Assembly (NCBI GenBank): GCA_902784585.1
Contig: CACZVM010000010.1
Span: forward strand, 1 to 64,000
Length of the DNA: 64,000 bases
Source: an uncultured Bacteroidales bacterium
Lineage (GTDB): Bacteria > Bacteroidota > Bacteroidia > Bacteroidales > Paludibacteraceae
Direction: 5' to 3'
A program made the position numbers and the translations under genes. Shown one piece after another: positions 1 through 8,811 of this stretch. How positions within the stretch are numbered: the stretch's first letter is position 1; each line of letters begins with the position of its first letter. Under the pieces are notes generated by a model that had not been told where the DNA came from, made no database searches, and worked only from the letters and a program-made list of their open reading frames with translations.

Positions 1-164
1 TCTATATCTCGCCTTCGGCGCAGGGAGAGGATGTCCAACTGAAGTTCTACTCCCCGGACCTCAAGCGTATCTTTGTGGCCAAGCAGACCTTCAAGTACAC
101 CAACAACGACCGCCTCGGTTCCCCCGACTCCCCCTACACCCCGGAGTGGACCGTAGCGAAATAG
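1..164 (+). CDS. C-terminal end of an unrecognised protein (5' end outside window)
   Basis: An open frame (codons from base 3) runs in from the left edge and stops with TAG at 162-164. It encodes about 53 residues, including LKFYSPDLKRIF and a tail with GSPDSPYTPEW, hydrophilic and rich in aromatic residues, as in the last beta-strands of a secreted protein. A strong terminator follows 24 bases after the stop, which supports a genuine gene end. I do not recognise the family and assign no function. Confidence 0.55.
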   Translation, partial: YISPSAQGEDVQLKFYSPDLKRIFVAKQTFKYTNNDRLGSPDSPYTPEWTVAK

Positions 165-187
165 CATCCCCGCACGGACTATTGAGC

Positions 188-220
188 AAAAAGGAGAAGC
201 ATCGAACTTCTCCTTTTTGT
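188..220 (+). terminator. Rho-independent terminator
   Basis: A 12-base arm AAAAAGGAGAAG pairs perfectly with CTTCTCCTTTTT across a 7-base loop and ends in a T tract. It closes the gene ending at 164. Confidence 0.85.
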
Positions 221-258
221 TTGGTTTTGGTTTGTATGGTGGGGGGCTCGCGGTGTAG

Positions 259-432
259 GCAGATTACCTCGAAGGCATGAAGGAGAACGTTATCTGTGGT
301 AACCTCATCCCGGCCGGAACCGGTCTGCCTGAGTTCCAGAAGATAGCTGTTCACAACCAGGAGGAGTATGCTGCTATCCAGGCTGCACGCGAAGCAGCTG
401 AGGCTGCCCTCAGTGGTGAGGACTACGCATAA
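259..432 (+). pseudogene. rpoC: Detached 3' end of rpoC (RNA polymerase beta' C-terminus)
   Basis: This frame encodes 57 residues starting [14 protein letters not shown] and continuing [12 protein letters not shown], matching the conserved C-terminal block of RNA polymerase beta' (E. coli: LRGLKENVIVGRLIPAGTG). An in-frame TAG lies immediately upstream at 256-258, so the homology begins abruptly at base 259. The stop is TAA at 430-432 and the gene's normal kind of terminator hairpin follows. The remaining 1,300 or more codons of rpoC are absent: upstream is another gene's terminator. An ATG at 277 could in principle start a 51-residue peptide. It is either a genomic remnant or duplication, or a join made in assembly. 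The identity of the fragment is secure; its origin is not. Confidence 0.85.
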
Positions 433-450
433 GCATACTGCTGATAAACC

Positions 451-483
451 AAGAAAAGGAAGCTCACAGGCTTCCTTTTCTTG
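451..483 (+). terminator. Rho-independent terminator after the rpoC fragment
   Basis: The 13-base arm AAGAAAAGGAAGC pairs with GCTTCCTTTTCTT across a 6-base loop, 18 bases after the rpoC stop codon. It looks like the original terminator of the rpoC operon carried along with the fragment. Confidence 0.85.
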
Positions 484-498
484 TAGGTATATACAACG

Positions 499-524
499 AA
501 AAAAGGTGCTCATCGCACCTTTTT
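499..524 (-). terminator. Terminator of tRNA-Lys (minus strand)
   Basis: AAAAAAGGTGC and GCACCTTTTT form a hairpin with a 5-base loop. Read on the minus strand it ends in a T tract directly after the tRNA 3' end. It is symmetrical enough to act in both directions. Confidence 0.8.
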
Positions 525-527
525 CTG

Positions 528-600
528 TGTCCCCCGAGAGGCTCGAACTCTCGACCCACTGATTAAGAGTCAGTTGCTCTACCAACTGAGCTAGGGAGAC
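528..600 (-). tRNA. tRNA-Lys (anticodon CTT)
   Basis: The minus strand folds as a 73-base tRNA. The acceptor stem GTCTCCC pairs with GGGGGAC with one G-T pair. The D arm contains AGCTCAGTTGGTAGAGC. The anticodon stem ACTGA/TCAGT encloses the loop CTCTTAA, giving anticodon CTT for lysine AAG codons. The T arm contains GGTTCGA-type sequence (GAGTTCGAGCC). No CCA is encoded. It has its own promoter just upstream and a hairpin terminator just downstream, so it is a single-gene unit. Confidence 0.95.
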
Positions 601-634
601 TCATGTCTGGCATGCTTTTTTTCAAAAGCGGGTG

Positions 635-666
635 CAAAATTACTGCTTTTTTTTGATATATGCAAA
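635..666 (-). promoter_or_regulatory. Promoter for tRNA-Lys
   Basis: On the minus strand, TTTG (666-663) and TAATTTTG (642-635) are separated by exactly 20 bases, the Bacteroidota housekeeping -33/-7 pair. It points at the tRNA 35 bases downstream. Confidence 0.85.
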
Positions 667-681
667 TTTTTATGCATTTTT

Positions 682-713
682 TTTGTATATTTGAGAAAAA
701 AGCAGTAATTTTG
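682..713 (+). promoter_or_regulatory. Promoter for rpiB operon
   Basis: TTTG at 682-685 and TAATTTTG at 706-713 are 20 bases apart. Transcription should start near 720, which makes the ATG at 784 the natural rpiB start and excludes a start as early as 739. Confidence 0.85.
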
Positions 714-783
714 CAGCGTTTAAGACGAAAAAGGCCGTTTGGCAGTATTTGCGAGAACATTGTTATTTAAATTCTATAATTCT

Positions 784-1230
784 ATGAAACCAATCAATGA
801 ATTGACCATTGCGCTGGCAAGTGACCACGCAGGTTTTGGTCTGAAATCGATGATTCAGCTCTACCTGGAGCGCGAAGGCGCCAAGGTGGTGGATTTCGGT
901 TGTAACTCGATGGAGAAATGTGACTTTCCTGATTTCGCCCATCCGATGGCCGAGGCCGTAGGAAAAGGCGAATGTGATTTTGGTATCGGTTGTTGCTATA
1001 CCGGTAACGGCATGGCAATGGCGGCTAACCGGCACGATGACGTACGTGCTGCTATTTGTTGGGAACCCCGTTTGGCGAAGAATGTACGTCGTTTCTTCGA
1101 TGCAAACATATTGTGTCTGCCTGCCGGATGCGTTGCTCCGGATAAGGCGATTGATATCATTGGCGCGTTCTTCTCCTTTGATTTTGAAGGTGGACATTAT
1201 GAGAAACGTATGCAGAAAGTAAATAAATAA
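784..1230 (+). CDS. rpiB: Ribose 5-phosphate isomerase B (RpiB/LacA/LacB family)
   Basis: A 148-residue cytoplasmic enzyme of the family that interconverts ribose 5-phosphate and ribulose 5-phosphate (some members act on allose or galactose phosphates). The family's N-terminal SDHAGF is at residues 13-18. GIGCCYTGNGMAMAAN near residues 68-82 matches the active-site loop, with C71 in the position of the catalytic cysteine of E. coli RpiB. WEPRLAKNVRRFFDANIL is the usual C-terminal block. The start at 784 is chosen because homology begins there and the promoter ends at 713; an upstream extension to 739 lies almost at the transcription start. It is 5 bases from the next gene, so it probably shares an operon with the symporter and porin that follow. 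The exact sugar phosphate is unknown. Confidence 0.9.
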   Translation: MKPINELTIALASDHAGFGLKSMIQLYLEREGAKVVDFGCNSMEKCDFPDFAHPMAEAVGKGECDFGIGCCYTGNGMAMAANRHDDVRAAICWEPRLAKNVRRFFDANILCLPAGCVAPDKAIDIIGAFFSFDFEGGHYEKRMQKVNK

Positions 1231-1235
1231 TAGCG

Positions 1236-2651
1236 ATGAAAAATACAGGTTTTAACGTAAAAATGCACATCCTGACGCCGATCACGTTGCTGATGGTGCT
1301 GTTTTTGTGGTTCGTGCCGAGTTCGTTCTACGGCATTGAGGGTTTGACGGTGGTGCAGCAGCGTACTATTGCCGTGTTCGTCTACGCCGCACTGATGTGG
1401 ATGTTTGAGATCATCCCTGCCTGGTCTACCTCTGTGACGACTATTGTCTTCTTGCTGTTGGCAGTCTCCAACAAGGGTTTTACGAACCCGGAAATGGGCA
1501 ACTTGGTCAACTTCAAGGAATTGATGGCGGCTTTTGCTGACCCCATCATCATGCTGTTCTTGGGTGGCTTCGTATTAGCTATCTGCGCCAGCAAGGTTGG
1601 CTTGGATGTTGTCTTAGCTCGCGTAATGCTCAAGCCCTTTGGTACCAACCCTAAATGGGTGCTGCTCGGTTTCTTGACACTTATCAGCGTCATGTCTATG
1701 TTCATGAGCAATACTGCTACGGCGGCTATGATGCTTGCTTTCCTGGCTCCGGTACTCCGTACGCTGCCGGCAGACGGCGGTGGTCGTGTGAGTCTCGCGA
1801 TGGCTATTCCAATCGCCGCTAACATCGGTGGTCTGGGTACGCCTATCGGAACGCCTCCTAATGCCATCGCTATAGGTCAGTTGTCCGCGATGGACATCAA
1901 CATAGGCTTCGGTGCATGGATGATCCGTATGGTTCCGGTAGTGATCATCATGATCCTTTTTGCATGGTGGTTGTTGCAATTCCTCTTCCCCTTCAAGGCA
2001 AAGGATGTGAAGATCGTCATCGAGCCGGACGAGCATCATGAGATTACCTGGAAATTCTGGGTAGTTACCATCACCTTTATCGGTACGATCCTCCTCTGGA
2101 TGACGGGTGAGATCACCCACCTGAACTCCAACGTGGTCGCTCTGATACCGTTTGCGGTCTTCTCGCTGGTAGGTATCTTCAAGCGTGATGACTTCGCCAA
2201 GATCGACTGGCATGTACTCTGGATGGTAGCCGGTGGTTTCGCTATCGGTACAGCGCTCAACAAGACGGGTCTGGCCGCTGCGCTCGTAGAGGCTATTCCG
2301 TTTGGCAGCTGGTCCGCTATCGCGGTGCTCGTCATCGCCGGTCTGCTCGGATGGTTGCTGTCTAACTTCATCGCTAACTCGTCGGCAGCCAACCTGCTTG
2401 TGCCGATTCTGGCCGTTGTTGGTACAGCTATGAGTGAGCAGTTGGGTGCTTTCGGCGGTGTGACGACACTACTCGTTTGCGTAGCGGCTTCCACTTCGTT
2501 TGCGATGCTGCTGCCTATCTCTACGCCGCCGAATGCAATCGCTTGTTCGACAGGTTTGATCAAGACCAACGACATGGCAAAGGTCGGCCTGATCATCGGT
2601 CTGGTAGGTATTGCATTGGCATATGCCGTAATCCTGATATTCCCCTTCTGA
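1236..2651 (+). CDS. SLC13/DASS-family anion symporter
   Basis: A 471-residue inner-membrane protein with about 11-13 hydrophobic segments, of the divalent anion:sodium symporter family (dicarboxylates or sulfate). Both internal repeats are visible: SNTATAAMM at 158-166, followed by GTPIGTPPNAIA, and in the second half SNFIANSSAANLL around 376-388, followed by ISTPPNAIA. In well-studied members each repeat carries an SNT motif that binds sodium and substrate carboxylate; here the second one reads ANS (380-382), a conservative departure. The gene lies 5 bases after rpiB and its stop is one base before the next ATG, so the three genes are probably cotranscribed. The substrate cannot be read from sequence. 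Confidence 0.9.
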   Translation: MKNTGFNVKMHILTPITLLMVLFLWFVPSSFYGIEGLTVVQQRTIAVFVYAALMWMFEIIPAWSTSVTTIVFLLLAVSNKGFTNPEMGNLVNFKELMAAFADPIIMLFLGGFVLAICASKVGLDVVLARVMLKPFGTNPKWVLLGFLTLISVMSMFMSNTATAAMMLAFLAPVLRTLPADGGGRVSLAMAIPIAANIGGLGTPIGTPPNAIAIGQLSAMDINIGFGAWMIRMVPVVIIMILFAWWLLQFLFPFKAKDVKIVIEPDEHHEITWKFWVVTITFIGTILLWMTGEITHLNSNVVALIPFAVFSLVGIFKRDDFAKIDWHVLWMVAGGFAIGTALNKTGLAAALVEAIPFGSWSAIAVLVIAGLLGWLLSNFIANSSAANLLVPILAVVGTAMSEQLGAFGGVTTLLVCVAASTSFAMLLPISTPPNAIACSTGLIKTNDMAKVGLIIGLVGIALAYAVILIFPF

Positions 2652-2652
2652 T

Positions 2653-4083
2653 ATGAAACGAATAGTAACTATAACGCTTCTTTGTGCTCTTCTCGGAGTT
2701 CCTGCTTTTGCGCAGGACTCCGTCAAGGTGGCCAGACGTGCGGCGGTCAAGTCGCATCTGAAGCAACACTTCAAGCCCTACGGATTTATCCGTAATTACT
2801 TCACCTTTGACAGCCGTGAGTCATACTCCGGTACGGCTGACTTCTACAACTACCAGCCGAAGGATGTCAATTGGAATCAGACGGAGGCAGAGGCCGCAAC
2901 GTCCGGCGTAGAGCCTCAGGACATGAATGCGCAGTCCACCTTCCGTTTCCTCTCGCTCACTACGCGTATGGGCCTCAATATCGTGGGCTACAAGTGGCGT
3001 GGAACGGAGTTCAGCGGTAAGATCGAGGCGGATTTCTATGCCGGCTTGAGTACGAAGACTTCGACGGTCGACAAAAATATCAAGGAAACCCACATCGTGA
3101 GTGGCGTGGCGCAGTTCCGCCTTCGTCAGGCGTATGTTGCCCTGGGTTGGGATAGTCTGCCTATCCTCAATGGCAAGGACTATGCCCGCGTTGATCTGAC
3201 TATCGGTCAGGCATGGCATCCTATGGCGGCTGATCTTTGCGATGTCATTGCCCTGGCTTCCGGTGCACCTTTCGGTCCGTTCAACCGCAGTCCGCAGGTA
3301 CGTATGGATGCCCGTCTGGGCAAGTATGTCACCCTGACAGCTGCTGGCCTTTGGCAGATGCAGTATCTCTCCATAGGTCCGGGTAATCTGCAGTCGGCTG
3401 AGTATATGCTGTATAGCAAGACTCCCGAGGCTTATCTGGGACTCTCCTTCCATGATAAGGGATTCCTGATGCGTGTCGGTGCAGACGTGCTTAGCATCTG
3501 TCCGCGTCATGAGGGAACGCTCAATGGCGTCAAGGTGAAGGTCAACGACCGTATCACCACCGCTTCGCCTTTCCTCTATCTGCAGTATAAGAAGGGTGAG
3601 TTCTCCATCAAGGCGAAGTCCATCTTCGCCGAGGCAGGCGAGCATATGAACCTCAATGGCGGTTATGGTGTGAAGGCTGTCAATCCTGACGGATCGTACA
3701 GCTATACCCCGACGCGTAGCAGCGCCAGCTGGATCAGCATCGTCTATGGCGGTAAGGTAGGCGCGCAGGAGGACAAGCACCCGCAGAAACTGCAGGGTAT
3801 ACTCTTCGGCGGTTACGTACAGAATTTCGGTACCAAAGAGGCACTGGCCAACGCAAGCGACTTCTACTACCCGCGTGCCAACAACATGAATCGTATGTGG
3901 CGTCTGTCGCCTACCTTGCTCTATACGGTAGGTAAGTTCCAGATAGGTTGCGAATACGAGATCACGTCGGTGCAGTACGGTGACAAGGCGCAGGGCATCA
4001 ACCTCGCCAACGGACTGTTCGACAAAGGACTGCACTGGGTGACGAACCACCGTGTGCAGATCATGACTAAATTCAATTTCTAA
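2653..4083 (+). CDS. Predicted outer-membrane porin-like beta-barrel
   Basis: 476 residues with a clear signal peptide (MKRIVTITLLCALLGVPAFA, cleaved before Q). The mature part is rich in alternating aromatic and polar stretches and ends in FNF, the terminal phenylalanine typical of Gram-negative barrels. Strand-like segments such as TRMGLNIVGYKW and FQIGCEYEITSVQYG recur. It begins one base after the symporter stop, which suggests it brings the symporter's substrate across the outer membrane (inference from context). It resembles the DcaP/OmpL-like porins of Bacteroidales in layout, but I cannot name the family with certainty. It is convergent with tamB, 18 bases away, with no clear hairpin terminator between them. 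Confidence 0.75.
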   Translation: MKRIVTITLLCALLGVPAFAQDSVKVARRAAVKSHLKQHFKPYGFIRNYFTFDSRESYSGTADFYNYQPKDVNWNQTEAEAATSGVEPQDMNAQSTFRFLSLTTRMGLNIVGYKWRGTEFSGKIEADFYAGLSTKTSTVDKNIKETHIVSGVAQFRLRQAYVALGWDSLPILNGKDYARVDLTIGQAWHPMAADLCDVIALASGAPFGPFNRSPQVRMDARLGKYVTLTAAGLWQMQYLSIGPGNLQSAEYMLYSKTPEAYLGLSFHDKGFLMRVGADVLSICPRHEGTLNGVKVKVNDRITTASPFLYLQYKKGEFSIKAKSIFAEAGEHMNLNGGYGVKAVNPDGSYSYTPTRSSASWISIVYGGKVGAQEDKHPQKLQGILFGGYVQNFGTKEALANASDFYYPRANNMNRMWRLSPTLLYTVGKFQIGCEYEITSVQYGDKAQGINLANGLFDKGLHWVTNHRVQIMTKFNF

Positions 4084-4101
4084 GAAGCGGGATTTGCGGA
4101 A

Positions 4102-7100
4102 TTAGAAATCTTTCTTCCACTGGATACCCACACCCTGGATGGTCGAGGCTTGGCGCAGCGAATACTTATCCACGGTGTGGGTATATCCTTTCAGTCGCCA
4201 CTGACCGTCTTCGGTCAGCAGCAGTTCTACGTCCAGATCTCCGAAGAAAGGCTGGTTGGATACGTCGTTGTAGCGGTATCCTACGTTACCGTTGATGATA
4301 AGGCGGTCCACTGGCTGCAGTTGGAACTGCGCCTCATATTCTTGCCTTGAGTTGCTTCCTTCGCCATCGGTACGGATGGCTACACCCAGTGTCAGCACAT
4401 TCGTCAGTTTGCTCAGCCATGCGTTGATCTGACCGGTCACCGTGCTGCTCAGCAGCGAGTAGGTGGAGTTGATGCTGGTGGCATACTGCGTCTTGTTCAT
4501 GTAGTCGGGCGTGAAGAAGCGGCCGAAGACGAGCAGATAGATCACCTGGCGCATCAGCATCTCGTCGGTGTTGATGATCTGCCTTACCTGTTGCTGGATG
4601 GCCTGATCGCTCATCGGCATCTCCAGCGAGAAACTCAGTATGGGATTGTTGAGCGGACCGGTCAGATGCAGACAGGTCAGTACAGGTATGTTGGTGCGCG
4701 AGGTGGCCAATTGGTCGATGTCGTCGCCGAACAGGTCTTTCAGGTTGGCTGTCACGCGGTATTTGGCTGTCACATCCAGTTGTGGATTACTTGGGTCGCC
4801 TGAGAAGGCGATGGTGGATCCTTCGCCTACGGTGAACACCTTGCGGATCATGTTACCCACCGTATAGCTGAGTGTACCATGGTCGATGTCATAGGTGCCC
4901 AGCAGGCGTACGTCTCCCGAGCGGGTGTCGTAGGTCAGACGGAGTGCGCCATTGCCATAGGCCTGTATCATGTCGCCGTTGCGTTCACCGATGATCAGCT
5001 GGAACTGCAGCAGCGGGTTCACCTCCATATTCAGTGCCAGCAGGCATCGTCCGGCCCGTTGATACAGACTGTTGGTGTCTTTCTGTGCCGTATAGGCGAT
5101 GTCTATGTTATCCAGGTCGGTCTCCACCACTGTGTCTGCTTCCGCTGTCAGTTTGGGCGGCAGGAAATGGATGAAGTTCGACTCATAGGCCGATGAGGTC
5201 TTGTCGATGCTCAGGCGGAAGGAGGACTTGGCGGAGGTGCGCATGTCGGCTGCCACCACCAGGTCGTCGTCCGGACCCGTCACGTCCACATGCCCCGTGG
5301 CATAAACCTTGCCTTGCAGCATCTCTCCTTCACCGCTCTTAGCGAACACAAGGGCATCGTTGGCATCTACGTGCAGGTCGAGCACGAAGTCGCGGAACTG
5401 GTCGTGACCGATGCTGCCGTTCACACTCACGGGGTGACCTTCAGCGTCACTCAGGTGTACGTCGGGGAAGAGGATGGCGGTAGTGTCCATCACAATTGTG
5501 TCACTTGCAATGGTGTAACGTGCACCCGTCCATGGCAGGGTGAACGAGGCGTTCTGTGCCGCGGCACGCAGCAGTACGTAGGTCAGTCCTTTGCGGCCTC
5601 CCACGCATACGCGTCCGGTGGCATTGCCGTCCAGACGCTGCAGCACGTTGGCCGTCCAGTGATTGACGAAGGCCAAGGGCACTGAGTCGGCCTCCATATC
5701 CAGTTCCCACCGGCCCGAACCGTCGAACAGTGCCTTGCCGTCCAGATCCACCACCTTGCGCGTGGGGCGCATCACGTCGGCGTGGAAACGCAGGCTGTCG
5801 TGTATATGCAGGTCCACTTCCGCATCGCCGAAATAACAATTGTTCAGTCCCATCGAGTCGATGTGAATCTGCGTGTCTATCGTCGGATGGCTGAATACAG
5901 AGGCTATGTTGGCACGTCCGGTCAGCAGGCCGTTGAACATGATGGTCTGTACGGGCAGGAAGAACGGTACGACATACGAGGCATCGATGCGCTGCATGTC
6001 CACCATCAGCGTGTCTTCCGCGCGTGCCGAACCCACGCCGTGCGCCAGGATATGCTGGCCTCCTCCCTCAAAACTGAAGTGGTCCACTTGCAGCGACTGT
6101 TCGGCCATCGTATAGGTGATACGGCTCTCTCCGATGGTGTATATCGAGTCGCGTAGCGTCAGCGTACTCGGACGTATATGCAAATCTATCAGGGGGCGGT
6201 CGGCATAGCGGTCAAAGGTGGTCAGCAGGCGTATGTCGCCGCCGTACGAACCTGCACGCTGTGCGGTCATCAGGGCATTACGCCGTTCGCGCCAGCTCAG
6301 GTCACTCAGGGCACGTTGCAGCTGACGGGGGGTCAGCTCACGCCATCCCTCGGGCAACTGCTCGTCCAGCATCGCCTGCTGACGGAGCGTCAGATGGGTC
6401 ATCATCGTGTCGTGGAAAGCCAGACAGGAGAGCACTGTGTGCATCTGCATCGCTTCGGCCGACACACTCAGTTGCATACCCGAACCGGCGGTGCCCGATG
6501 TGTGACGCAGGGTGTCCACCGTGCCGGCGGTGATAGTCAGGTCGTGCAGCGGAGTGTTAGCCGCACGTACCCCGGGGGCGTAGAATCGCATGTCCATCCA
6601 CGGCTCGCCTGTCAACGGCACCTCTATGGAGGCGCGCAGGGTGGGGTGGTCGCTCAGCGTTAGCGGTGCGGTGAAGAGCCGCTGCAGGTCACGCAGACGG
6701 TGACCGTCGGCCTGTACGTTCATCTGCATCGCTTCCGGCATGCGCTCGGGTTGAGGTATCAGCGAGGGCAGGTAGTGGTGTGCCATCTTCTGCATCGACG
6801 GCACCACGTCACGATAGCGGAACACCCCGTCGGCCCTGGCGGTCAGATAGTCGCTCTGCAGCGCAAACGACTTGCCGTAGTCGTCTGTCGCCGACACCTC
6901 AAACGCCATCTGGCGCATCAGGATAGAGTCCTGCGCTGTGGCCAGGAAGAGCGAGTCGATCACGAAGCCGCCGTTCATGCGGTCGGGGTTGACACCTTTC
7001 AGGTCCACCGAGAGGCGGAAGCGGGTACGTAGTTGGTCACCTATCGAGGCGATGTCCAGGGGCGAGCTGTCGAAATGATAACATACCAGTTCGCAGTTGA

Positions 7101-8646
7101 CAGCTGGATCTTGTTCGTGCGTATCCACCAGTCCGTTGAATGCCAGTCGCATATGTGCGTCGTCTATGGCCATACGTCCTTCGTAGCGCTTGGGGGCGTA
7201 GCTGCCGTCCATCGTCAGGGCGTTATAGGTGTAGTCGTTATAGGTCAATTGGCTCACTTCGCCTTTGATCGCACCGCTCAGACCCTCGCCGCGGGCCGTC
7301 AGGTCCACCGTCACGCTGCTCAACTTCGGTACGTTCAGCATCTTGCCTATACGGAAATCGCGTGCCGCTACATGGGCGTCATATTCTATCCGCTCAAAGA
7401 GCGAGTCGGCGTGATACTTTCCGTCGGTGGTGATGCTACCCAGCGCCGTGCGGAAGGCTCCGTGCAGCGTCAGGTCATGCAGTCGTCCTTCCATCGTTCC
7501 GCGATAGTGCACATCGCCCAGGCGGTGCAGCGGATCGGGCAGTACTGTCGGACGGTTGTTCAGCTGGGAGAGGAAGTCCTGCAGCAGCGGGGCGTTGACG
7601 TATACGTCCTGAAAATTGGCCCGCAGCCATGGGTTGCTCAGGTCGGGCAGTCCGAGTAGGGTGAGGTCGCCCAGGAAGATGGGACGGCCGGAGTACTGCA
7701 CTGACAGCCCTTTCGCACGCAGCGAGTCCAGACTGCCGCCTACCTCACCCGTCATGCATACCTCGCTATGCATATGTGCCAGCTGCTGACTCAGCATCGT
7801 CAGGTCCGACGGCCGCACGCAGGCTTCGTGCAGGTGGACACGGAAATTGATCTCGTGGGCAGATCGGCTCAGATAGAGCGTGTCGCCCATCGGATAACGT
7901 ATCTCTATCCCGCTCATGTCGGCATGCGAATGCGGCAGTCCTACGGTCAGCGTCGGTACACTCAGCATCGTGTCATTCACGATCAGGTGGGCGCACATTG
8001 ACTCCACTTTCAGCGGTGCGCCGGCCTTGCCGTTATGCGGATGCTGGAGGACGTGTCCGCTCAGCTCGCGTATCTCCGCGTCTATCTCCTCTTCGCTCAG
8101 GTGGTGCAGGTCCATGCGGGCGCGTGTGACGGCGCTACGCCATTCGTCGTAGCGGAAACGCAGCGAGTCCACCTGTATGTCCTCCACGCTCACCAGACTC
8201 TCCATCTTGCTCCGCTGCTCCGGCTCGTCCTGCTTCTCTTTGCGGAAAGCGTCTGCCAGGAAGCGGTAGTTCCACTCGCTCGTGCTGTCCGACGGATTGA
8301 TCGGATAGAGGTTCAGATAGGTGTTACGCAGTTGTACGTGTGAAAAACGGATGGCGTTCTCGCGCAGCGCCAGCGGACGGAAGTGTGCATAGACCTCGCC
8401 CACATACGCCAGCGTATCACCCTGACGGTCTTCTATGTAGATGTCGGTGATACGCAGTCGGGCGGGAAAACGGTACGCCACCCTGCCCACACTCGCCTTC
8501 GTACCCAGCGCACGCGCCAGCTCCTGCGTGGCGAGCCGCACAGCAGCTGTCTCCACCGTGTCGCTCATCAGGGCGCATACCAGTGCACCGCTCATCAGCA
8601 ACAGGCTGAGCAGCACTACTCCTACTATGTACAAGACGCGTTTCAT
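4102..8646 (-). CDS. tamB: TamB-family translocation and assembly protein (DUF490 C-terminus)
   Basis: A 1,514-residue protein with one N-terminal transmembrane anchor (residues 4-28) followed by a very long beta-rich periplasmic part. The start matches AsmA/TamB proteins: a stretch with RYRFPARLRITDIYIEDRQG-like content near residues 58-77 and repeated descriptions of layered strands throughout. The C-terminal 400 residues carry the TamB/DUF490 signature (LTGPLNNPILSFSLEMP, TYSLLSSTVTGQINAWLSK, a terminal barrel-like QPVDRLIINGNVGYRY). Such proteins bridge inner and outer membrane and move lipids or help insert barrels. No tamA partner is adjacent in this window. It has its own promoter at 8730-8761, divergent from the ABC gene. 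Confidence 0.88.
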   Translation of the reverse strand: MKRVLYIVGVVLLSLLLMSGALVCALMSDTVETAAVRLATQELARALGTKASVGRVAYRFPARLRITDIYIEDRQGDTLAYVGEVYAHFRPLALRENAIRFSHVQLRNTYLNLYPINPSDSTSEWNYRFLADAFRKEKQDEPEQRSKMESLVSVEDIQVDSLRFRYDEWRSAVTRARMDLHHLSEEEIDAEIRELSGHVLQHPHNGKAGAPLKVESMCAHLIVNDTMLSVPTLTVGLPHSHADMSGIEIRYPMGDTLYLSRSAHEINFRVHLHEACVRPSDLTMLSQQLAHMHSEVCMTGEVGGSLDSLRAKGLSVQYSGRPIFLGDLTLLGLPDLSNPWLRANFQDVYVNAPLLQDFLSQLNNRPTVLPDPLHRLGDVHYRGTMEGRLHDLTLHGAFRTALGSITTDGKYHADSLFERIEYDAHVAARDFRIGKMLNVPKLSSVTVDLTARGEGLSGAIKGEVSQLTYNDYTYNALTMDGSYAPKRYEGRMAIDDAHMRLAFNGLVDTHEQDPAVNCELVCYHFDSSPLDIASIGDQLRTRFRLSVDLKGVNPDRMNGGFVIDSLFLATAQDSILMRQMAFEVSATDDYGKSFALQSDYLTARADGVFRYRDVVPSMQKMAHHYLPSLIPQPERMPEAMQMNVQADGHRLRDLQRLFTAPLTLSDHPTLRASIEVPLTGEPWMDMRFYAPGVRAANTPLHDLTITAGTVDTLRHTSGTAGSGMQLSVSAEAMQMHTVLSCLAFHDTMMTHLTLRQQAMLDEQLPEGWRELTPRQLQRALSDLSWRERRNALMTAQRAGSYGGDIRLLTTFDRYADRPLIDLHIRPSTLTLRDSIYTIGESRITYTMAEQSLQVDHFSFEGGGQHILAHGVGSARAEDTLMVDMQRIDASYVVPFFLPVQTIMFNGLLTGRANIASVFSHPTIDTQIHIDSMGLNNCYFGDAEVDLHIHDSLRFHADVMRPTRKVVDLDGKALFDGSGRWELDMEADSVPLAFVNHWTANVLQRLDGNATGRVCVGGRKGLTYVLLRAAAQNASFTLPWTGARYTIASDTIVMDTTAILFPDVHLSDAEGHPVSVNGSIGHDQFRDFVLDLHVDANDALVFAKSGEGEMLQGKVYATGHVDVTGPDDDLVVAADMRTSAKSSFRLSIDKTSSAYESNFIHFLPPKLTAEADTVVETDLDNIDIAYTAQKDTNSLYQRAGRCLLALNMEVNPLLQFQLIIGERNGDMIQAYGNGALRLTYDTRSGDVRLLGTYDIDHGTLSYTVGNMIRKVFTVGEGSTIAFSGDPSNPQLDVTAKYRVTANLKDLFGDDIDQLATSRTNIPVLTCLHLTGPLNNPILSFSLEMPMSDQAIQQQVRQIINTDEMLMRQVIYLLVFGRFFTPDYMNKTQYATSINSTYSLLSSTVTGQINAWLSKLTNVLTLGVAIRTDGEGSNSRQEYEAQFQLQPVDRLIINGNVGYRYNDVSNQPFFGDLDVELLLTEDGQWRLKGYTHTVDKYSLRQASTIQGVGIQWKKDF

Positions 8647-8729
8647 CGACTCTTTGGTGCCGCACTTGATATCCCCGTTTGCCAGTGAAAACTGTACGGG
8701 GGATGGAGTATACGGGACCTTTGCGACTG

Positions 8730-8761
8730 CAAAGGTACAGCTTTTTTTTTATATATGCAAA
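8730..8761 (-). promoter_or_regulatory. Promoter for tamB
   Basis: On the minus strand TTTG (8761-8758) and TACCTTTG (8737-8730) are 20 bases apart. The -7 element is one arm of the inverted repeat ACCTTTGC-GACT-GCAAAGGT at 8718-8737, so the promoter and first transcribed bases form a palindrome. The same palindrome recurs at 59041 and 59138. Confidence 0.85.
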
Positions 8762-8766
8762 TTTTA

Positions 8767-8798
8767 TTTGTGTATGTCAAATTTTTTGTGTAATTTTG
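8767..8798 (+). promoter_or_regulatory. Promoter for ABC ATPase-ruvB
   Basis: TTTG at 8767-8770 and TAATTTTG at 8791-8798, 20 bases apart. The leader before the ATG at 8812 is only a few bases. Confidence 0.85.
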
Positions 8799-8811
8799 CA
8801 GCGTTTTTCAT

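Noticed and set aside
739-783. Upstream extension of rpiB (MAVFARTLLFKFYNS)
   Set aside because: It begins about 20 bases after the predicted transcription start and lies outside the family homology.
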